Both the position numbers and the translations under genes were made by a program. 64,000 bases of DNA from Georgenia ruanii (GTDB taxonomy: Bacteria; Actinomycetota; Actinomycetes; Actinomycetales; Actinomycetaceae): NCBI RefSeq assembly GCF_009193175.1, contig NZ_VUKE01000001.1, positions 590,781-654,780 on the forward strand. Reading direction: 5' to 3'. How positions within the stretch are numbered: the first letter of the stretch is position 1; every line of letters begins with the position of its first letter. This document shows, piece by piece, positions 1-20,714 of this stretch. The notes beneath the pieces are model-generated. The model worked only from the letters and a program-made list of their open reading frames with translations. It was not told the DNA's origin and searched no databases.

Positions 1-206
1 CCGACGCGGACCTCGTTCTGCTCGTCGTGCGCCTTCACCCGCTCGGTGCGGCGGATGACCTTGCCGTACAGGGCGTGCTTGACGCGGTCCTCGACCTCGA
101 CCACCACGGTCTTGTCCATCTTGTCGCTGACGACGTAGCCGCGGCGGGTCTTGCGGAAGTTCCGCTCGCCGGCGGCCGTCGGCTCGACGGTCTGGTTCTC
201 GCTCAC
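1..206 (-). CDS. rpsQ: 30S ribosomal protein S17 (partial, 3' end outside window)
   Basis: The primary rRNA-binding protein S17 of the small subunit, early in 30S assembly. The reading frame starts at a GTG at 206 (V-S-E-N-Q-T) and runs off the left edge after 68 codons. The core [18 protein letters not shown], then [16 protein letters not shown], is the S17 OB-fold signature. It is the last S10-operon gene visible, 11 bases after the rpmC stop. The C-terminus is missing only because the window ends. Confidence 0.95.
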   Translation of the reverse strand, partial: MSENQTVEPTAAGERNFRKTRRGYVVSDKMDKTVVVEVEDRVKHALYGKVIRRTERVKAHDEQNEVRV

Positions 207-217
207 TGGGACCTCGT

Positions 218-460
218 TCACTTCTCGGTGCTGGGCGCGGTACGGATGCCGAGCTCGCGCTCGCGCACGATCGTGTAGATGCGGGCGATGTCCCGGCGCA
301 CGGCCTTGAGCCGGCCGTGGTCCTCGAGCTGCCCGGTCGCGGCGGAGAACCGCAGGTTGAACAGCTCGGCCTTGGCCTTGTCCAGCTCCTCGGCCAGGCG
401 GTCGTTGTCCATCCCGTCCAGGTCGGCCGGGGTCAGGTTCTTGGATCCGATGGCCATCAT
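218..460 (-). CDS. rpmC: 50S ribosomal protein L29
   Basis: Small two-helix protein at the polypeptide exit tunnel of the large subunit. The 80-residue frame has the L29 signature [16 protein letters not shown], followed by an Arg-rich helix ([16 protein letters not shown]). Two adjacent ATG codons occur at 460 and 457. The first overlaps the rplP stop by four bases (ATGA), the second by one, so either start is translationally coupled to L16. The C-terminal tail [10 protein letters not shown] is longer than in many L29 proteins, as is common in actinobacteria. Confidence 0.95.
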   Translation of the reverse strand: MMAIGSKNLTPADLDGMDNDRLAEELDKAKAELFNLRFSAATGQLEDHGRLKAVRRDIARIYTIVRERELGIRTAPSTEK

Positions 461-873
461 TCACCACCCTCACGACGCACGAAGCGCGTCTTCATCGGGA
501 GCTTGTGCTGCGCGCGGCTCATGGCCTCGCGCGCGAGCCCCTCATCGACGCCGGCGAGCTCGAACATGATGCGGCCGGGCTTGACGTTGGCGACCCACCA
601 CTCCGGGGAGCCCTTGCCGGAGCCCATGCGGGTCTCGGCCGGCTTCTTGGTGAGCGGACGGTCGGGGAAGATGTTGATCCACACCTTGCCGCCACGCTTG
701 ATGTGGCGGGTCATGGCGATACGGGCCGCCTCGATCTGCCGGTTGGTGACGTAGGCGGGCTCGAGGGCCTGGATGCCGTAGTCGCCGAACGCGATCGTGG
801 TGCCACCCTTCGCCACGCCGCGACGCGTGGGGTGGTGCTGCTTGCGGTGCTTGGTCCGCCGAGGGATGAGCAC
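457..873 (-). CDS. rplP: 50S ribosomal protein L16
   Basis: L16 organises the tRNA-binding face of the large subunit near the peptidyl transferase centre. The 138-residue frame starts at a GTG ([15 protein letters not shown]) and has the usual length. Recognisable blocks are [17 protein letters not shown], the Arg-rich [18 protein letters not shown] segment and [17 protein letters not shown]. It begins 3 bases after the rpsC stop and overlaps rpmC by 4 bases. Confidence 0.97.
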   Translation of the reverse strand: MLIPRRTKHRKQHHPTRRGVAKGGTTIAFGDYGIQALEPAYVTNRQIEAARIAMTRHIKRGGKVWINIFPDRPLTKKPAETRMGSGKGSPEWWVANVKPGRIMFELAGVDEGLAREAMSRAQHKLPMKTRFVRREGGE

Positions 874-876
874 GGC

Positions 877-1695
877 TCAGGCCTCCGTTCCGGTCGTAGC
901 CGAGGTGTCGCCGGCCGGCGCAGCCGCCGCCTGGGGAGCGCCCTGCGCGCGGGACTCGCCGCCGCGCCCGCCCTCGCGGCGCGCGCCGCCACGGCGCTCG
1001 CCACGACCACGCGGGGCCCGGCCGGCGGAGTCGGCCTGCTCGCGGGCGTACTCCTTCTCGGTCACGTCACCCTTGTAGATCCACACCTTCACGCCGATGC
1101 GGCCGAAGGTGGTCCGGGCCTCGAAGAACCCGAAGTCGATGTTCGCGCGGAGGGTGTGCAGCGGCACGCGCCCCTCGCGGTAGAACTCCGAGCGCGACAT
1201 CTCCGCGCCGCCGAGGCGGCCGGAGCACTGCACCCGGATGCCCTTGGCGCCGGCCCGCTGGGCGGACTGCATGCCCTTGCGCATGGCGCGACGGAAGGAG
1301 ACGCGGCTCGCGAGCTGCTCGGCGATGCCCTGGGCGACCAGCTGGGCGTCGACCTCGGGGTTCTTGACCTCGAGGATGTTCAGCTGGACCTGCTTGCCGG
1401 TGAGCTTCTCCAGCTCGCCGCGCAGGCGGTCGGCCTCCGCGCCGCGGCGCCCGATGACGATGCCCGGGCGGGCGGTGTGCAGGTCGACGCGGACCCGGTC
1501 GCGGGTGCGCTCGATGTCGACCTTGGAGATGCCGGCGCGCTCGAGGCCCGCGGACATCAGGCGGCGGATCGCGACGTCCTCGCGGACGTAGTCGCGGTAC
1601 CGCTGGCCGGCCTTGGTGCTGTCGGCGAACCAGCGCGAGCGGTGATCGGTGGTGATGCCGAGCCGGAACCCGGTCGGGTTGACCTTCTGACCCAC
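877..1695 (-). CDS. rpsC: 30S ribosomal protein S3
   Basis: S3 lines the mRNA entry channel and contributes to the ribosomal helicase activity. It has 272 residues from a GTG start ([14 protein letters not shown]). The N-terminal KH domain contains the [14 protein letters not shown] block; the C-terminal S3 domain contains [17 protein letters not shown] and [14 protein letters not shown] basic then Ala/Gly-rich tail of about 50 residues (from about residue 220) extends beyond the E. coli protein, as usual in high-GC actinobacteria. The start overlaps the rplV TAG by one base (TAGTG). Confidence 0.97.
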   Translation of the reverse strand: MGQKVNPTGFRLGITTDHRSRWFADSTKAGQRYRDYVREDVAIRRLMSAGLERAGISKVDIERTRDRVRVDLHTARPGIVIGRRGAEADRLRGELEKLTGKQVQLNILEVKNPEVDAQLVAQGIAEQLASRVSFRRAMRKGMQSAQRAGAKGIRVQCSGRLGGAEMSRSEFYREGRVPLHTLRANIDFGFFEARTTFGRIGVKVWIYKGDVTEKEYAREQADSAGRAPRGRGERRGGARREGGRGGESRAQGAPQAAAAPAGDTSATTGTEA

Positions 1696-2093
1696 TAGCG
1701 GGTCCTCCCCTTCGTGCCGGCGGCCAGCGTGGCCGCGCCCTTGGTCTCAGCCTCACCCACGACGACCGTGATGTGGCTGGTGCGCTTGAGGATGCGCGCC
1801 GCCCGGCCCTGAGCCCGCGGACGGAACCGCTTCAGGGTGGGGCCCTCGTCGACGTACGCCTCGAGGACGACGAGCTTGCTCTCGTCGAAGGCCTCGCTGG
1901 CCTGGTCGGCCTTGACGCGCGCGTTGGCGATCGCGCTCTCGACGACCTTGCGCACGGTCTCGGCCGCCGCCTGCGGGGCGAACCGCAGCACTGCCACAGC
2001 CTCCTCGGCGCGCTTGCCGCGGACGACGTCCACGACACGGCGTGCCTTCTGGGGCGTGACGCGGACGAATCGCGCCTGCGCCTTGGCTTCCAT
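1695..2093 (-). CDS. rplV: 50S ribosomal protein L22
   Basis: L22 binds several 23S rRNA domains, and its beta-hairpin lines the exit tunnel where macrolides act. The 132-residue frame begins [20 protein letters not shown]. It has the typical [17 protein letters not shown] block and the hairpin region [21 protein letters not shown]. The sequence shows no deletion in the hairpin loop of the kind that gives macrolide resistance. The last 20 residues are a variable Ala/Thr/Lys tail. Confidence 0.97.
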   Translation of the reverse strand: MEAKAQARFVRVTPQKARRVVDVVRGKRAEEAVAVLRFAPQAAAETVRKVVESAIANARVKADQASEAFDESKLVVLEAYVDEGPTLKRFRPRAQGRAARILKRTSHITVVVGEAETKGAATLAAGTKGRTR

Positions 2094-2137
2094 GTTCCTG
2101 CCTTACTTGTCGGTTCGGTTGCTCGGGGACCCGCGCG

Positions 2138-2419
2138 TCAGCGGCGGCGGGCCTTGCGGTCGTCCTTGTCGTGCCCGCGGTACGTGCGGGTCGGGGCGAA
2201 CTCCCCGAGCTTGTGGCCGACCATCGCCTCGGTGACGAAGACCGGGACGTGCTTGCGCCCGTCGTGCACCGCGAAGGTGTGCCCGAGGAAGTCCGGGGTG
2301 ATCACGGAACGGCGGGACCAGGTCTTGATGACGTTCTTCGAGCCCGTCTCGTTGGCGACGTCCACCTTCTTCTGCAGGTGGTCGTCGACGAAGGGACCCT
2401 TCTTCAGACTGCGCGGCAT
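2138..2419 (-). CDS. rpsS: 30S ribosomal protein S19
   Basis: S19 forms a complex with S13 in the head of the 30S subunit. The 93-residue product starts [18 protein letters not shown] and contains the conserved [21 protein letters not shown] (read in two parts: TWSRRS, then [18 protein letters not shown]). The length is normal. The gene lies 18 bases after rplB and 44 bases before rplV in the S10 operon, all minus strand. Confidence 0.97.
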   Translation of the reverse strand: MPRSLKKGPFVDDHLQKKVDVANETGSKNVIKTWSRRSVITPDFLGHTFAVHDGRKHVPVFVTEAMVGHKLGEFAPTRTYRGHDKDDRKARRR

Positions 2420-2437
2420 GTCGTCGCCCTCTCCCTA

Positions 2438-3274
<837 letters not shown>

Positions 3275-3310
3275 GGGTGTCGATCCTCAATCCCTCTGGT
3301 GGAGCCGGCC

Positions 3311-3616
3311 TCAGCCGGCCACCTCGCCAAAGATGTCGATGGAGCCCTCGCGCAGCGTGACGATCGCGCGCTTGGTGTCCTTGCGCTTGCCGAGGCCGAA
3401 CTTCGTCCGGCGGGTCTTGCCCTGCCGGTTCGCCGTGTTCACCGAGGCGACCTTGACGTCGAAGATCTTCTCGATGGCGTTCTTGATCTCGGTCTTGTTC
3501 GAGCGGGGGTCCACCTCGAAGGTGTACTTGCCCTCGTCGATCAGGCCGTAGCTCTTCTCCGAGACGATCGGCTTGATGATGATGTCCCGGGGGTTCTTGC
3601 TCGCCTCGATGCTCAC
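3311..3616 (-). CDS. rplW: 50S ribosomal protein L23
   Basis: L23 surrounds the exit tunnel and docks trigger factor and the signal recognition particle. The frame has 101 residues. The blocks [32 protein letters not shown] and [19 protein letters not shown] are diagnostic. The ATG overlaps the rplD stop by four bases (ATGA), so translation is coupled to L4. Confidence 0.97.
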   Translation of the reverse strand: MSIEASKNPRDIIIKPIVSEKSYGLIDEGKYTFEVDPRSNKTEIKNAIEKIFDVKVASVNTANRQGKTRRTKFGLGKRKDTKRAIVTLREGSIDIFGEVAG

Positions 3617-4275
3617 TTGGTCTCCTCCTCGGCGCCGCCGACGAAGGCGGACAGCGCGCCGGCGGTGAACACGACGTCGTCGTTGACGAGGACGTCGTAG
3701 GTGTTCAGCTGGTCGACCCAGAGCAGGTGCACGCTGGGCACGTTGCGCAGGCTCAGCACCGTCAGCTCGTCCGTGCGCTCGACGACGACCAGCGCGGAGC
3801 GCTCGGCGACGATGTTGCGCAGCGCGGTGAGCGCGGCCTTGGTCTTCGGGGCCTCGCCCTCGACCAGGGCGCTGACCACGTGGACGCGGCCGGCGCGGGC
3901 GCGGTCGGAGAGGGCGCCACGCAGCGCGGCGGCCTTCATCTTCTTGGGGGTCCGCTGGGAGTAGTCGCGCGGCTGCGGGCCGTGGACGGTGCCACCGCCG
4001 GCGAACTGCGGGGCGCGCACCGAGCCCTGGCGGGCGCGGCCGGTGCCCTTCTGCTTGTAGGGCTTCTTCCCGCCGCCGCGGACCATGCCGCGGGTCTTGG
4101 TGGCGTGGGTGCCCTGGCGCGCGGCGGCGAGCTGCGCGACGACGACCTGGTGGATCAGCGGAACGTTCGTCTGGACGTCGAAGACGTCGGCGGGAAGGTC
4201 GGCCGAGCCGGCCTTGGATCCCGAGGCGTCCAGCACATCGACAGAACGGACGGTCTGCACGGTCTGGTCAGTCAT
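3613..4275 (-). CDS. rplD: 50S ribosomal protein L4
   Basis: L4 is a core assembly protein of 50S with a loop reaching the exit tunnel. The family signature is plain: the extended loop [20 protein letters not shown], then [16 protein letters not shown] and the C-terminal [11 protein letters not shown] place the start at ATG 4275 (MTDQTVQT), with AAGGGGG ten bases upstream, giving 220 residues. An in-frame GTG at 4284 overlaps the rplC stop (GTGA) and would add three residues. Confidence 0.95.
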   Translation of the reverse strand: MTDQTVQTVRSVDVLDASGSKAGSADLPADVFDVQTNVPLIHQVVVAQLAAARQGTHATKTRGMVRGGGKKPYKQKGTGRARQGSVRAPQFAGGGTVHGPQPRDYSQRTPKKMKAAALRGALSDRARAGRVHVVSALVEGEAPKTKAALTALRNIVAERSALVVVERTDELTVLSLRNVPSVHLLWVDQLNTYDVLVNDDVVFTAGALSAFVGGAEEETK

Positions 4276-4280
4276 CCGGT

Positions 4281-4949
4281 TCACGCCCCCTTCGCGGCGG
4301 TACGAACCACGACGATCCCGCCCTTGGGGCCGGGCACGGCGCCGGTGACGAGGAGGAGGCCCTTCTCGGCGTCGACGGCGTGGATCGTCAGGTTCTGGGT
4401 GGTGTGGCGGGCGTTGCCCATCCGGCCGGCCATGCGCAGGCCGCGGAACACGCGCGAGGGCGTGGACGCGCCGCCGATGGAGCCCGGCTTGCGGTGGTTG
4501 CGGTGCGCACCGTGCGAGGCCGAGACGCCGGCGAAGCCGTGGCGCTTCATGACACCCGCGGTGCCCTTGCCCTTGGTGGTGCCGACGACGTCGACGGTGG
4601 TCCCCGCCTCGAACGCCGCCGCCGTCAGCTCCTGGCCGAGGCTGTACTCGGTGGCGTCGGCGGTGCGGATCTCGGCGACGTGGCGGCGCGGGGTGACCCC
4701 GGCCTTGCCGAAGTGGCCCTTGAGCGGCTGGGTGACCTTGCGCGGGTCGATCTGGCCGAAGGCGAGCTGGACGGCGCTGTAGCCGTCCGTCTCCGGGGTG
4801 CGCACCTGCGTCACCACGTTCGTGCCCACCTGGACGACCGTGACCGGGACGAGGCGTCCGGCCTCGTCCCAGACCTGGGTCATGCCGAGCTTCGTGCCGA
4901 GCAGCGCCTTGACGGCGCGGTCGGCAGCCTGCTGGGAAGTCGTAGTCAT
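4281..4949 (-). CDS. rplC: 50S ribosomal protein L3
   Basis: L3 is an early 50S assembly protein whose central extension approaches the peptidyl transferase centre. The start is ATG 4949 ([18 protein letters not shown]), 11 bases after rpsJ, giving 222 residues. The blocks [39 protein letters not shown] and [20 protein letters not shown] are characteristic. The last of these corresponds to the segment where pleuromutilin resistance changes arise elsewhere; nothing unusual is visible here. Confidence 0.97.
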   Translation of the reverse strand: MTTTSQQAADRAVKALLGTKLGMTQVWDEAGRLVPVTVVQVGTNVVTQVRTPETDGYSAVQLAFGQIDPRKVTQPLKGHFGKAGVTPRRHVAEIRTADATEYSLGQELTAAAFEAGTTVDVVGTTKGKGTAGVMKRHGFAGVSASHGAHRNHRKPGSIGGASTPSRVFRGLRMAGRMGNARHTTQNLTIHAVDAEKGLLLVTGAVPGPKGGIVVVRTAAKGA

Positions 4950-4960
4950 TGCAGGTGTCC

Positions 4961-5269
4961 TCAGAGCTTGATCTCGATGTTGACGTCCGCGGGCAGGTCG
5001 AGCCGCATGAGCGAGTCGACCGCCTTCGGCGTCGGGTCGACGATGTCGATGAGCCGCTTGTGCGTGCGCATCTCGAAGTGCTCGCGGCTGTCCTTGTACT
5101 TGTGGGGCGAACGGATGACGACGAAGACGTTCTTCTCCGTCGGCAGCGGCACCGGGCCCACGACCGTCGCACCAGCGCGGGTCACCGTGTCGACGATCTT
5201 GCGCGCCGAGCTGTCGATGACCTCGTGGTCGTAGGACTTGAGCCGGATGCGGATCTTCTGTCCCGCCAT
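4961..5269 (-). CDS. rpsJ: 30S ribosomal protein S10 (NusE)
   Basis: S10 is a 30S head protein and, as NusE, a partner of NusG/NusB in antitermination. The frame has 102 residues from ATG 5269 ([21 protein letters not shown]), exactly the usual length. [19 protein letters not shown] and VNIEIKL are diagnostic. It is the first gene of the S10 operon and is preceded by a leader of about 185 bases. Confidence 0.97.
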   Translation of the reverse strand: MAGQKIRIRLKSYDHEVIDSSARKIVDTVTRAGATVVGPVPLPTEKNVFVVIRSPHKYKDSREHFEMRTHKRLIDIVDPTPKAVDSLMRLDLPADVNIEIKL

Positions 5270-5393
5270 GGCGTCGTCTAACCTCTCTCGTACCGCTACC
5301 TGTACCGACCCCCGCACTCGGGCGTGTCGCGAATCGCGGCGCGCTCCGACCGGGCACCCCGGCACGGGGCAGGTCGTTGTGATGCTTGTGGGG

Positions 5394-5448
5394 GCGGGTG
5401 GTGGCACCCGCTCCGGGCAGTCATTCCGCCTGGGGTGCAGCCCCAGGC
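5394..5448 (-). other. Structured 5' leader of the S10 operon (two hairpins)
   Basis: Between the candidate S10 promoter and rpsJ two GC-rich inverted repeats are visible. Positions 5428-5448 have 8-bp arms and a 5-base loop (GCCTGGGG/CCCCAGGC). Positions 5394-5411 have 7-bp arms and a 4-base loop (GCGGGTG/CACCCGC). Leader structures that bind a ribosomal protein for feedback control are known in several bacterial S10 operons. Whether these hairpins do that here is inference. The rest of the 5270-5720 gap shows no gene. Confidence 0.4.
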
Positions 5449-5457
5449 AACCGGTCT

Positions 5458-5488
5458 AGTCTGCCAGACGGATCGGCGCCTTGGCCAA
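5458..5488 (-). promoter_or_regulatory. Candidate promoter of the S10 operon
   Basis: On the minus strand TTGGCC (5488-5483) is followed after 19 bases by CAGACT (5463-5458), resembling an actinobacterial housekeeping sigma promoter with a somewhat long spacer. It would start transcription about 180 bases before rpsJ. The match is moderate, so other start sites are possible. Confidence 0.4.
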
Positions 5489-5720
5489 TCCGACCGGGTC
5501 CTACGCGGTGAGGCCCCGGTCACGTCCGGCAGGCGCGCAGTCGCGCGCCCGGCTCCGCAACGTTACCAGGGTGGGCGCCTCGCCCGCGAGCCTCCTTGAC
5601 GAAGCGGTCCTGTGAGCCTGCCCACCGGGCCGGCTCCCGCGCCCGTGGACGGACATGCACCGGGATGGGCTGCTCTCCGCCGGGCTCGGCCGGGACGCGC
5701 CCGGATGCCCGGATACGCCG

Positions 5721-5753
5721 AGGGCCCGGCAGCTCGCGGAGCTGCCGGGCCCT
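5721..5753 (-). terminator. Hairpin terminator downstream of tuf
   Basis: A perfect inverted repeat with 15-bp arms (5721-5735 and 5739-5753; arm AGGGCCCGGCAGCTC) and a 3-base loop lies 72 bases beyond the tuf stop. There is no U-tract, as is usual for high-GC actinobacterial terminators. It separates the str operon from the S10 operon. Confidence 0.75.
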
Positions 5754-5824
5754 CTGGGTCCTGCGTGCCGGCCTGGGCCGGCGGCCGGCGGGTGCCGGCG
5801 GTGCCGGGTCGCCCCGGCGTCAGA

Positions 5825-7018
<1,194 letters not shown>

Positions 7019-7140
7019 TGGGGTCCTCCTGGGACTTGGGTAGTTGTCTCACAGCTCTGACAGGTGCGGGGTGCTCCCGCCGAGGCCGGTGGGGTCCTAC
7101 GGGTCGGTTATGGATTACTTGCAGGGTCGACCTGTGGGAC

Positions 7141-9243
<2,103 letters not shown>

Positions 9244-9322
9244 GTGAGGCTCTCTTCGGTCGTGTCGGTGGGTGTGAGGACGGAGCGCGGCCGCCGCGGG
9301 TGGGGCGGCCGCGCGACCGGCA

Positions 9323-9793
9323 CTACCAGCGGTAGTGCGCGAAGGCCTTGTTGGACTCGGCCATCTTGTGCGTGTCCTCGCGGCGCTTCACCGCGGCGCC
9401 GAGGCCGTTGGAGGCGTCGAGGATCTCGTTCATGAGCCGCTCGGTCATGGTCTTCTCGCGGCGCGCGCGGGAGTAGCTGACCAGCCAGCGCAGCGCCAGC
9501 TGGGTCTGCCGAGAGCTGCGAACCTCGATCGGGACCTGGTAGGTGGCACCGCCGACGCGGCGGGAACGGACCTCGAGGGACGGCTTGACGTTGTCCAGCG
9601 CGCGCTTGAGGACGACGGCCGGGTCGCCCTGCGTCTTCTCGCGCACGCCCTCGAGCGCGCCGTAGACGATGCGCTCGGCGGTGGACTTCTTGCCGTCCAT
9701 GAGCACGCGGTTGACGAGCTGCGTGACGACCTGCGAGCCGTAGACCGGGTCGACGACGAGCGGGCGAGCGGGTGCGGGGCCCTTACGAGGCAT
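9323..9793 (-). CDS. rpsG: 30S ribosomal protein S7
   Basis: S7 nucleates assembly of the 30S head and contacts E-site tRNA. The start is ATG 9793 ([20 protein letters not shown]), overlapping the rpsL TAA by one base (TAATG). It has 156 residues, the standard length. Diagnostic blocks are [21 protein letters not shown] and [16 protein letters not shown], and the C-terminus [21 protein letters not shown] (in two parts). Confidence 0.97.
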   Translation of the reverse strand: MPRKGPAPARPLVVDPVYGSQVVTQLVNRVLMDGKKSTAERIVYGALEGVREKTQGDPAVVLKRALDNVKPSLEVRSRRVGGATYQVPIEVRSSRQTQLALRWLVSYSRARREKTMTERLMNEILDASNGLGAAVKRREDTHKMAESNKAFAHYRW

Positions 9794-10167
9794 TACTTCT
9801 TCTCCTTCTTCGCGCCGTACCGGCTGCGAGCCTGCTGGCGGCCACGCACACCCTGGGTGTCGAGGGCGCCGCGGACGATCTTGTAACGCACACCAGGCAG
9901 GTCCTTCACACGGCCGCCGCGCACGAGCACGATCGAGTGCTCCTGCAGGTTGTGGCCGACGCCCGGGATGTACGCGGTGACCTCGATGCCGCTGGACAGG
10001 CGCACGCGGGCGACCTTGCGAAGCGCCGAGTTCGGCTTCTTCGGGGTGGTCGTGTACACGCGGGTGCACACACCGCGCCGCTGCGGGCTGCCCTTGAGGG
10101 CCGGCGTCTTGGAGGTCCCGACCTTGCGGCTGCGGCCCTTGCGGACCAGCTGCTGAATCGTAGGCAC
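9793..10167 (-). CDS. rpsL: 30S ribosomal protein S12
   Basis: S12 sits at the decoding centre and controls fidelity. The start is GTG 10167 ([15 protein letters not shown]), giving 124 residues, the family norm. The loops that carry streptomycin-resistance changes elsewhere read [10 protein letters not shown] and [12 protein letters not shown], so both key lysines are present and the sequence looks streptomycin-sensitive. It is the first gene of the str operon, behind a leader of about 290 bases. Confidence 0.97.
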   Translation of the reverse strand: MPTIQQLVRKGRSRKVGTSKTPALKGSPQRRGVCTRVYTTTPKKPNSALRKVARVRLSSGIEVTAYIPGVGHNLQEHSIVLVRGGRVKDLPGVRYKIVRGALDTQGVRGRQQARSRYGAKKEKK

Positions 10168-10459
10168 TACGTCTCCGTCTCGAAGTTCTTGCTGTGTCGA
10201 TGTTGCTGCTCGCCCGACCATGGGGTCGACCGGCTCGGGCGCTGGGACTTTCCGCCCGTCCTGGCTCGCTCCCCTGCCCCCGTTGTCGGGCGTGTCGACC
10301 AGCAACGGGCGCTCCAGGTCTGCCACCCTGAAGGGGACGGACGCTGGCTGCCCAGCTGGCGAGGACGCCTGCGGACCCCGCTCCAGCCACGGCCGCCGGT
10401 ACTTCCGGCCGCGGGAGAGGCGCACGCACGAGAGCCCGATGTCGCGGGCACCGCCGACC

Positions 10460-10489
10460 AGAGTACTCTGCGGCGGATTACGGCGTCAA
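10460..10489 (-). promoter_or_regulatory. Promoter of the str operon (rpsL-rpsG-fusA-tuf)
   Basis: On the minus strand TTGACG (10489-10484) and TACTCT (10465-10460) are separated by 18 bases, a good housekeeping-sigma match. It predicts a start near 10453 and a leader of about 285 bases before rpsL. The leader (10168-10450) contains no gene. Confidence 0.65.
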
Positions 10490-10596
10490 AGTGTAGGAAG
10501 GGCCGCCGGGCGTGGCGTCCACCACCAGGTTGGGGCGTCCCGCCCCGCGGCTCCGGCCCGCGTTCTGCCGGGGCCGCGGTGATGCGGACGCACGCA

Positions 10597-10629
10597 TGCG
10601 GTGGGACGGGACGGACCCGCCCCACCGCA
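10597..10629 (-). terminator. Hairpin terminator downstream of rpoC
   Basis: An inverted repeat with 14-base arms (10597-10610 and 10616-10629), one wobble position and a 5-base loop lies 11 bases beyond the rpoC stop. It ends the rpoBC transcript before the str promoter. There is no U-tract. Confidence 0.7.
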
Positions 10630-10639
10630 CGTCAGTGTG

Positions 10640-14527
<3,888 letters not shown>

Positions 14528-14657
14528 GGGTTCCTACTTCCTCCGGTAGAACACCGTGTACAGCATTAGTGGAGCTGGCCGGGCCATGGGGGCCGGCGGG
14601 CGCCGGGGCAGCGTGTTCCGAACGCTCCCCCGGCGCACCGCGGCCGGCCCGCCAGGC

Positions 14658-18167
<3,510 letters not shown>

Positions 18168-18261
18168 AGGGGGTCCTTCCCTGCGAATGGGTTGCAACCA
18201 GCGCCGACCACCGGGGCGGGTGGGGTGCCTGGCGTCCAGGCATGAGTCAGCGCAAAGCGAC

Positions 18262-18290
18262 AGCATAGCCGCTGTGGTAGTGCGTGTCCA
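18262..18290 (-). promoter_or_regulatory. Promoter of rpoB-rpoC
   Basis: On the minus strand TGGACA (18290-18285) and TATGCT (18267-18262) are separated by exactly 17 bases. This is the best promoter match in the window. The predicted start is near 18255, leaving a leader of about 88 bases before the TTG start of rpoB. Confidence 0.72.
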
Positions 18291-18362
18291 GAGTCGTCCG
18301 GCGCGGCGACCTGTGGTAGGTGAGGCGGCTGGTGGGTGGTCCCCGGGGTCGTCGCCCACGCG

Positions 18363-18400
18363 GGACGAGGCCCGCACCGTCTCCGGTGCGGGCCTCGTCC
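18363..18400 (-). terminator. Hairpin terminator downstream of rplL
   Basis: A perfect inverted repeat with 17-bp arms (18363-18379 and 18384-18400; inner arm GAGGCCCGCACCG) and a 4-base loop TCTC lies 57 bases beyond the rplL stop, between rplJL and the rpoB promoter. In many bacteria a partial terminator here sets the ratio of L12 to RNA polymerase. Read-through here is inference. Confidence 0.75.
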
Positions 18401-18456
18401 TTGAGCCGGCGTCCCTCAGGCGACGCTGCGCGCGCCGCCGCGGGGGCCGGTCGGGG

Positions 18457-18849
18457 TCACTTGAGGGTGACGGTGGCGCCGGCGCCCTCGAGCTGCTCCT
18501 TGGCCTTGTCCGCGGCGTCCTTGGCAACGCCCTCGAGGACGGGCTTCGGGGCGCCGTCGACGAGGTCCTTGGCCTCCTTCAGGCCGAGGGAGGTCAGGGC
18601 GCGCACCTCCTTGATGACCTGGATCTTCTTGTCGCCGACCGACTCGAGGATGACGTCGAACTCGGACTTCTCCTCGGCGGCCTCCTCGCCACCGGCGGCA
18701 CCACCGGCGGCCGGCGCGGCGGCGACGGCGACGGGGGCGGCGGCGGTGACCTCGAAGGTCTCCTCGAACTGCTTCACGAACTCGGAGAGCTCGATGAGGG
18801 TGAGCTCCTTGAAAGCCTCGATGAGCTCTTCGGTGCTGAGCTTCGCCAT
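18457..18849 (-). CDS. rplL: 50S ribosomal protein L7/L12
   Basis: Stalk protein that recruits translation GTPases, present in several copies per ribosome. It has 130 residues. The N-terminal dimerisation helix begins [20 protein letters not shown]. An Ala/Gly-rich hinge spans about residues 35-60. The C-terminal domain has [20 protein letters not shown] and [19 protein letters not shown]. It is the last gene of rplJL, 72 bases after rplJ, with a strong hairpin downstream. Confidence 0.97.
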   Translation of the reverse strand: MAKLSTEELIEAFKELTLIELSEFVKQFEETFEVTAAAPVAVAAAPAAGGAAGGEEAAEEKSEFDVILESVGDKKIQVIKEVRALTSLGLKEAKDLVDGAPKPVLEGVAKDAADKAKEQLEGAGATVTLK

Positions 18850-18921
18850 GGTTGGCGTTCCTTCCTGGTTGTCCTGCTACGCGAGCAGAGGTGGGGGTGG
18901 TGCGTGCCGGTGCCTGAAGGC

Positions 18922-19443
18922 TCAGGCCTCGGCGGCCTGCTTCTCGCGCAGGGCCTCGATGGTGCGGGCGGCCTTGGTGGCCGGCGCGGTGAAGAGGTAG
19001 GCAGCCTGGAACAGGGCCGCCTTGAACGCGCCGGCTGCCTTGCCCAGCAGCACGTCGCGGGACTCGAGCTCGGCGAGCTTGGAGACGTCCTCGGCGGAGA
19101 GCTTGCGACCCTCCAGGACCCCACCCTTGATCACGAGCTGAGGGTTCGCCTTGGCGAAGTCACGCAGCGACTTGGCCGCCTCGACCGGCTCACCGGTCAC
19201 GAAGGCGATCGCCGTCGGGCCCGTGAGGTCGCCGTCGAGCACGTCGACGCCGGCCTCCTTCGCCGCGATGGCCGTCAGCGTGTTCTTCACCACGGCGTAG
19301 CTTGCGTTACCGGCGAGCGAGCGGCGCAGCTGCTTGAGCTGGGCGACGCTGAGCCCGCGGTACTCGGTCAGCATGACGGCGCTCGACGCACGGAACTGCT
19401 CCGTGAGCTCGGCAACCGCTGCCGCCTTGTCAGGCCTCGCCAT
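18922..19443 (-). CDS. rplJ: 50S ribosomal protein L10
   Basis: L10 anchors L7/L12 dimers to the ribosome and, in well studied bacteria, represses its own operon through the leader RNA. It has 173 residues. The ribosome-binding part contains [20 protein letters not shown] and [19 protein letters not shown]. The C-terminal helix that binds L12 ends in [23 protein letters not shown] stands directly upstream of the ATG. The leader contains a U-tract terminator at 19493-19519. Confidence 0.97.
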   Translation of the reverse strand: MARPDKAAAVAELTEQFRASSAVMLTEYRGLSVAQLKQLRRSLAGNASYAVVKNTLTAIAAKEAGVDVLDGDLTGPTAIAFVTGEPVEAAKSLRDFAKANPQLVIKGGVLEGRKLSAEDVSKLAELESRDVLLGKAAGAFKAALFQAAYLFTAPATKAARTIEALREKQAAEA

Positions 19444-19492
19444 GGCCCTCCTTCCGATAGTGCCGCGCGGTCGAGGGTCCAGACATCAGAAA

Positions 19493-19519
19493 AGCCCCGT
19501 GCGCAGACGGCACGGGGCT
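19493..19519 (-). promoter_or_regulatory. Putative L10-type transcription attenuator in the rplJ leader
   Basis: On the minus strand a perfect 10-bp stem (AGCCCCGTGC arms, 19510-19519 and 19493-19502, 7-base loop) is followed at once by TTTTCTGATG. This is an intrinsic terminator placed 50 bases before the rplJ start. An upstream segment (minus-strand ACGGGGC, 19587-19581) can pair with GCCCCGT of its 5' arm for 7 bp, which could form an antiterminator. Autogenous control through an L10 leader is known for rplJL in other bacteria; its operation here is inferred. Confidence 0.6.
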
Positions 19520-19621
19520 CGGCCCGCCTCTGGGGCGGGAAGCTGTACACACCTGCGCTGGCTCCGCTGCTGCGGACTTGGCCCCGTTGTCACGGGCGAC
19601 CGGCGGTCTTTGGCAGAAAGA

Positions 19622-19651
19622 ACAGTACCGGGCGCGGGCGGCTGGGGGCAA
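19622..19651 (-). promoter_or_regulatory. Candidate promoter of rplJ-rplL
   Basis: Minus-strand TTGCCC (19651-19646) and TACTGT (19627-19622) are separated by 18 bases. Transcription would start near 19615 and give a leader of about 170 bases containing the attenuator. The -35 match is only fair. The rest of the 19444-19915 gap holds no gene. Confidence 0.4.
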
Positions 19652-19861
19652 ACGTCCGGGGCGCGCCGGGGTCCCCCGGGGCGGTGACGTTGGCCACGCG
19701 GGTGCGAGTCGACCCAGCGGGGTCGGTCGCGCTGTCTCCCCGCACAGGCACTACCTAGAGGCACACTTTCGCTACCTCGCGGCGGAACGGGCGCGGCCCG
19801 GCGACGGCGGTACCGGCTCGTCCGTGGACAAGGCGGCTTCGCCGCGCGCGCCCCAGCGCGA

Positions 19862-19893
19862 ACGGCCCGGCACCCTCGCGGGTGCCGGGCCGT
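19862..19893 (-). terminator. Hairpin terminator downstream of rplA
   Basis: A perfect inverted repeat with 14-bp arms (19862-19875 and 19880-19893; arm ACGGCCCGGCACCC) and a TCGC loop lies 23 bases beyond the rplA stop. It ends the secE-nusG-rplK-rplA transcript. No U-tract follows. Confidence 0.72.
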
Positions 19894-19915
19894 CGTGCGT
19901 GCGTGCGGGCCTGTG

Positions 19916-20632
19916 TCAGGCGGCGTCCTCGGTCTTGAGGTTGCGCGTCTTCGTGGCGTCCAGCGGGATGCCGGGGCCCATGGTGGTGCTGATGGTGGCC
20001 TTCGTGATGTAGCGGCCCTTGGAGCTGGCCGGCTTCAGACGCAGGACCTCCTCCTGCGCCGCGGCGTAGTTGTCCACCAGCTGCTCGTCCGTGAAGGACG
20101 CCTTGCCGATGATGAAGTGCAGGTTCGAGTGCTTGTCCACGCGGAACTCGATGCGGCCGCCCTTGATGTCGGACACGGCCTTGGCCACGTCCATCGTCAC
20201 GGTGCCGGTCTTCGGGTTCGGCATGAGACCACGCGGGCCGAGCACGCGGCCGAGGCGGCCGACCTTGCCCATGAGGTCGGGGGTCGCCACGGCGGCGTCG
20301 AAGTCGGTGTACCCGGCCGCGACCTTCTCGATCAGCTCGTCGCCGCCGACCTCGTCCGCCCCGGCCTCGATGGCCTGGTTGGCCCGCTCACCGACGGCGA
20401 AGACCAGGACCCGAGCGGTCTTGCCGGTGCCGTGCGGCAGGTTGACGGTGCCGCGAACCATCTGGTCTGCCTTGCGGGGGTCGACGCCGAGGCGGAAGAC
20501 GACCTCGACGGTGGCGTCGAACTTGGTGGTGGACGTCTCCTTCGCCAGGCGCACGGCCTGGAGGGGGGCGTACACCTCGCCGTCGTGGATCTTCTCCACG
20601 GCCTGGCGGTACTTCTTGCTGCGCGTTGCCAT
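19916..20632 (-). CDS. rplA: 50S ribosomal protein L1
   Basis: L1 forms the mobile stalk that handles E-site tRNA, and in many bacteria it represses rplKA. The start is ATG 20632 ([15 protein letters not shown]), giving 238 residues. Diagnostic blocks are [39 protein letters not shown] and [20 protein letters not shown]. The gene follows rplK by 82 bases. Confidence 0.97.
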   Translation of the reverse strand: MATRSKKYRQAVEKIHDGEVYAPLQAVRLAKETSTTKFDATVEVVFRLGVDPRKADQMVRGTVNLPHGTGKTARVLVFAVGERANQAIEAGADEVGGDELIEKVAAGYTDFDAAVATPDLMGKVGRLGRVLGPRGLMPNPKTGTVTMDVAKAVSDIKGGRIEFRVDKHSNLHFIIGKASFTDEQLVDNYAAAQEEVLRLKPASSKGRYITKATISTTMGPGIPLDATKTRNLKTEDAA

Positions 20633-20714
20633 CTGCTTCTCCTTGAGCAGTCGTGGTACGGGTCGGCGCGGACCCTGCCACTGCGCGCCCGGGGGCGCGG
20701 ATTCGGATGTTCGG

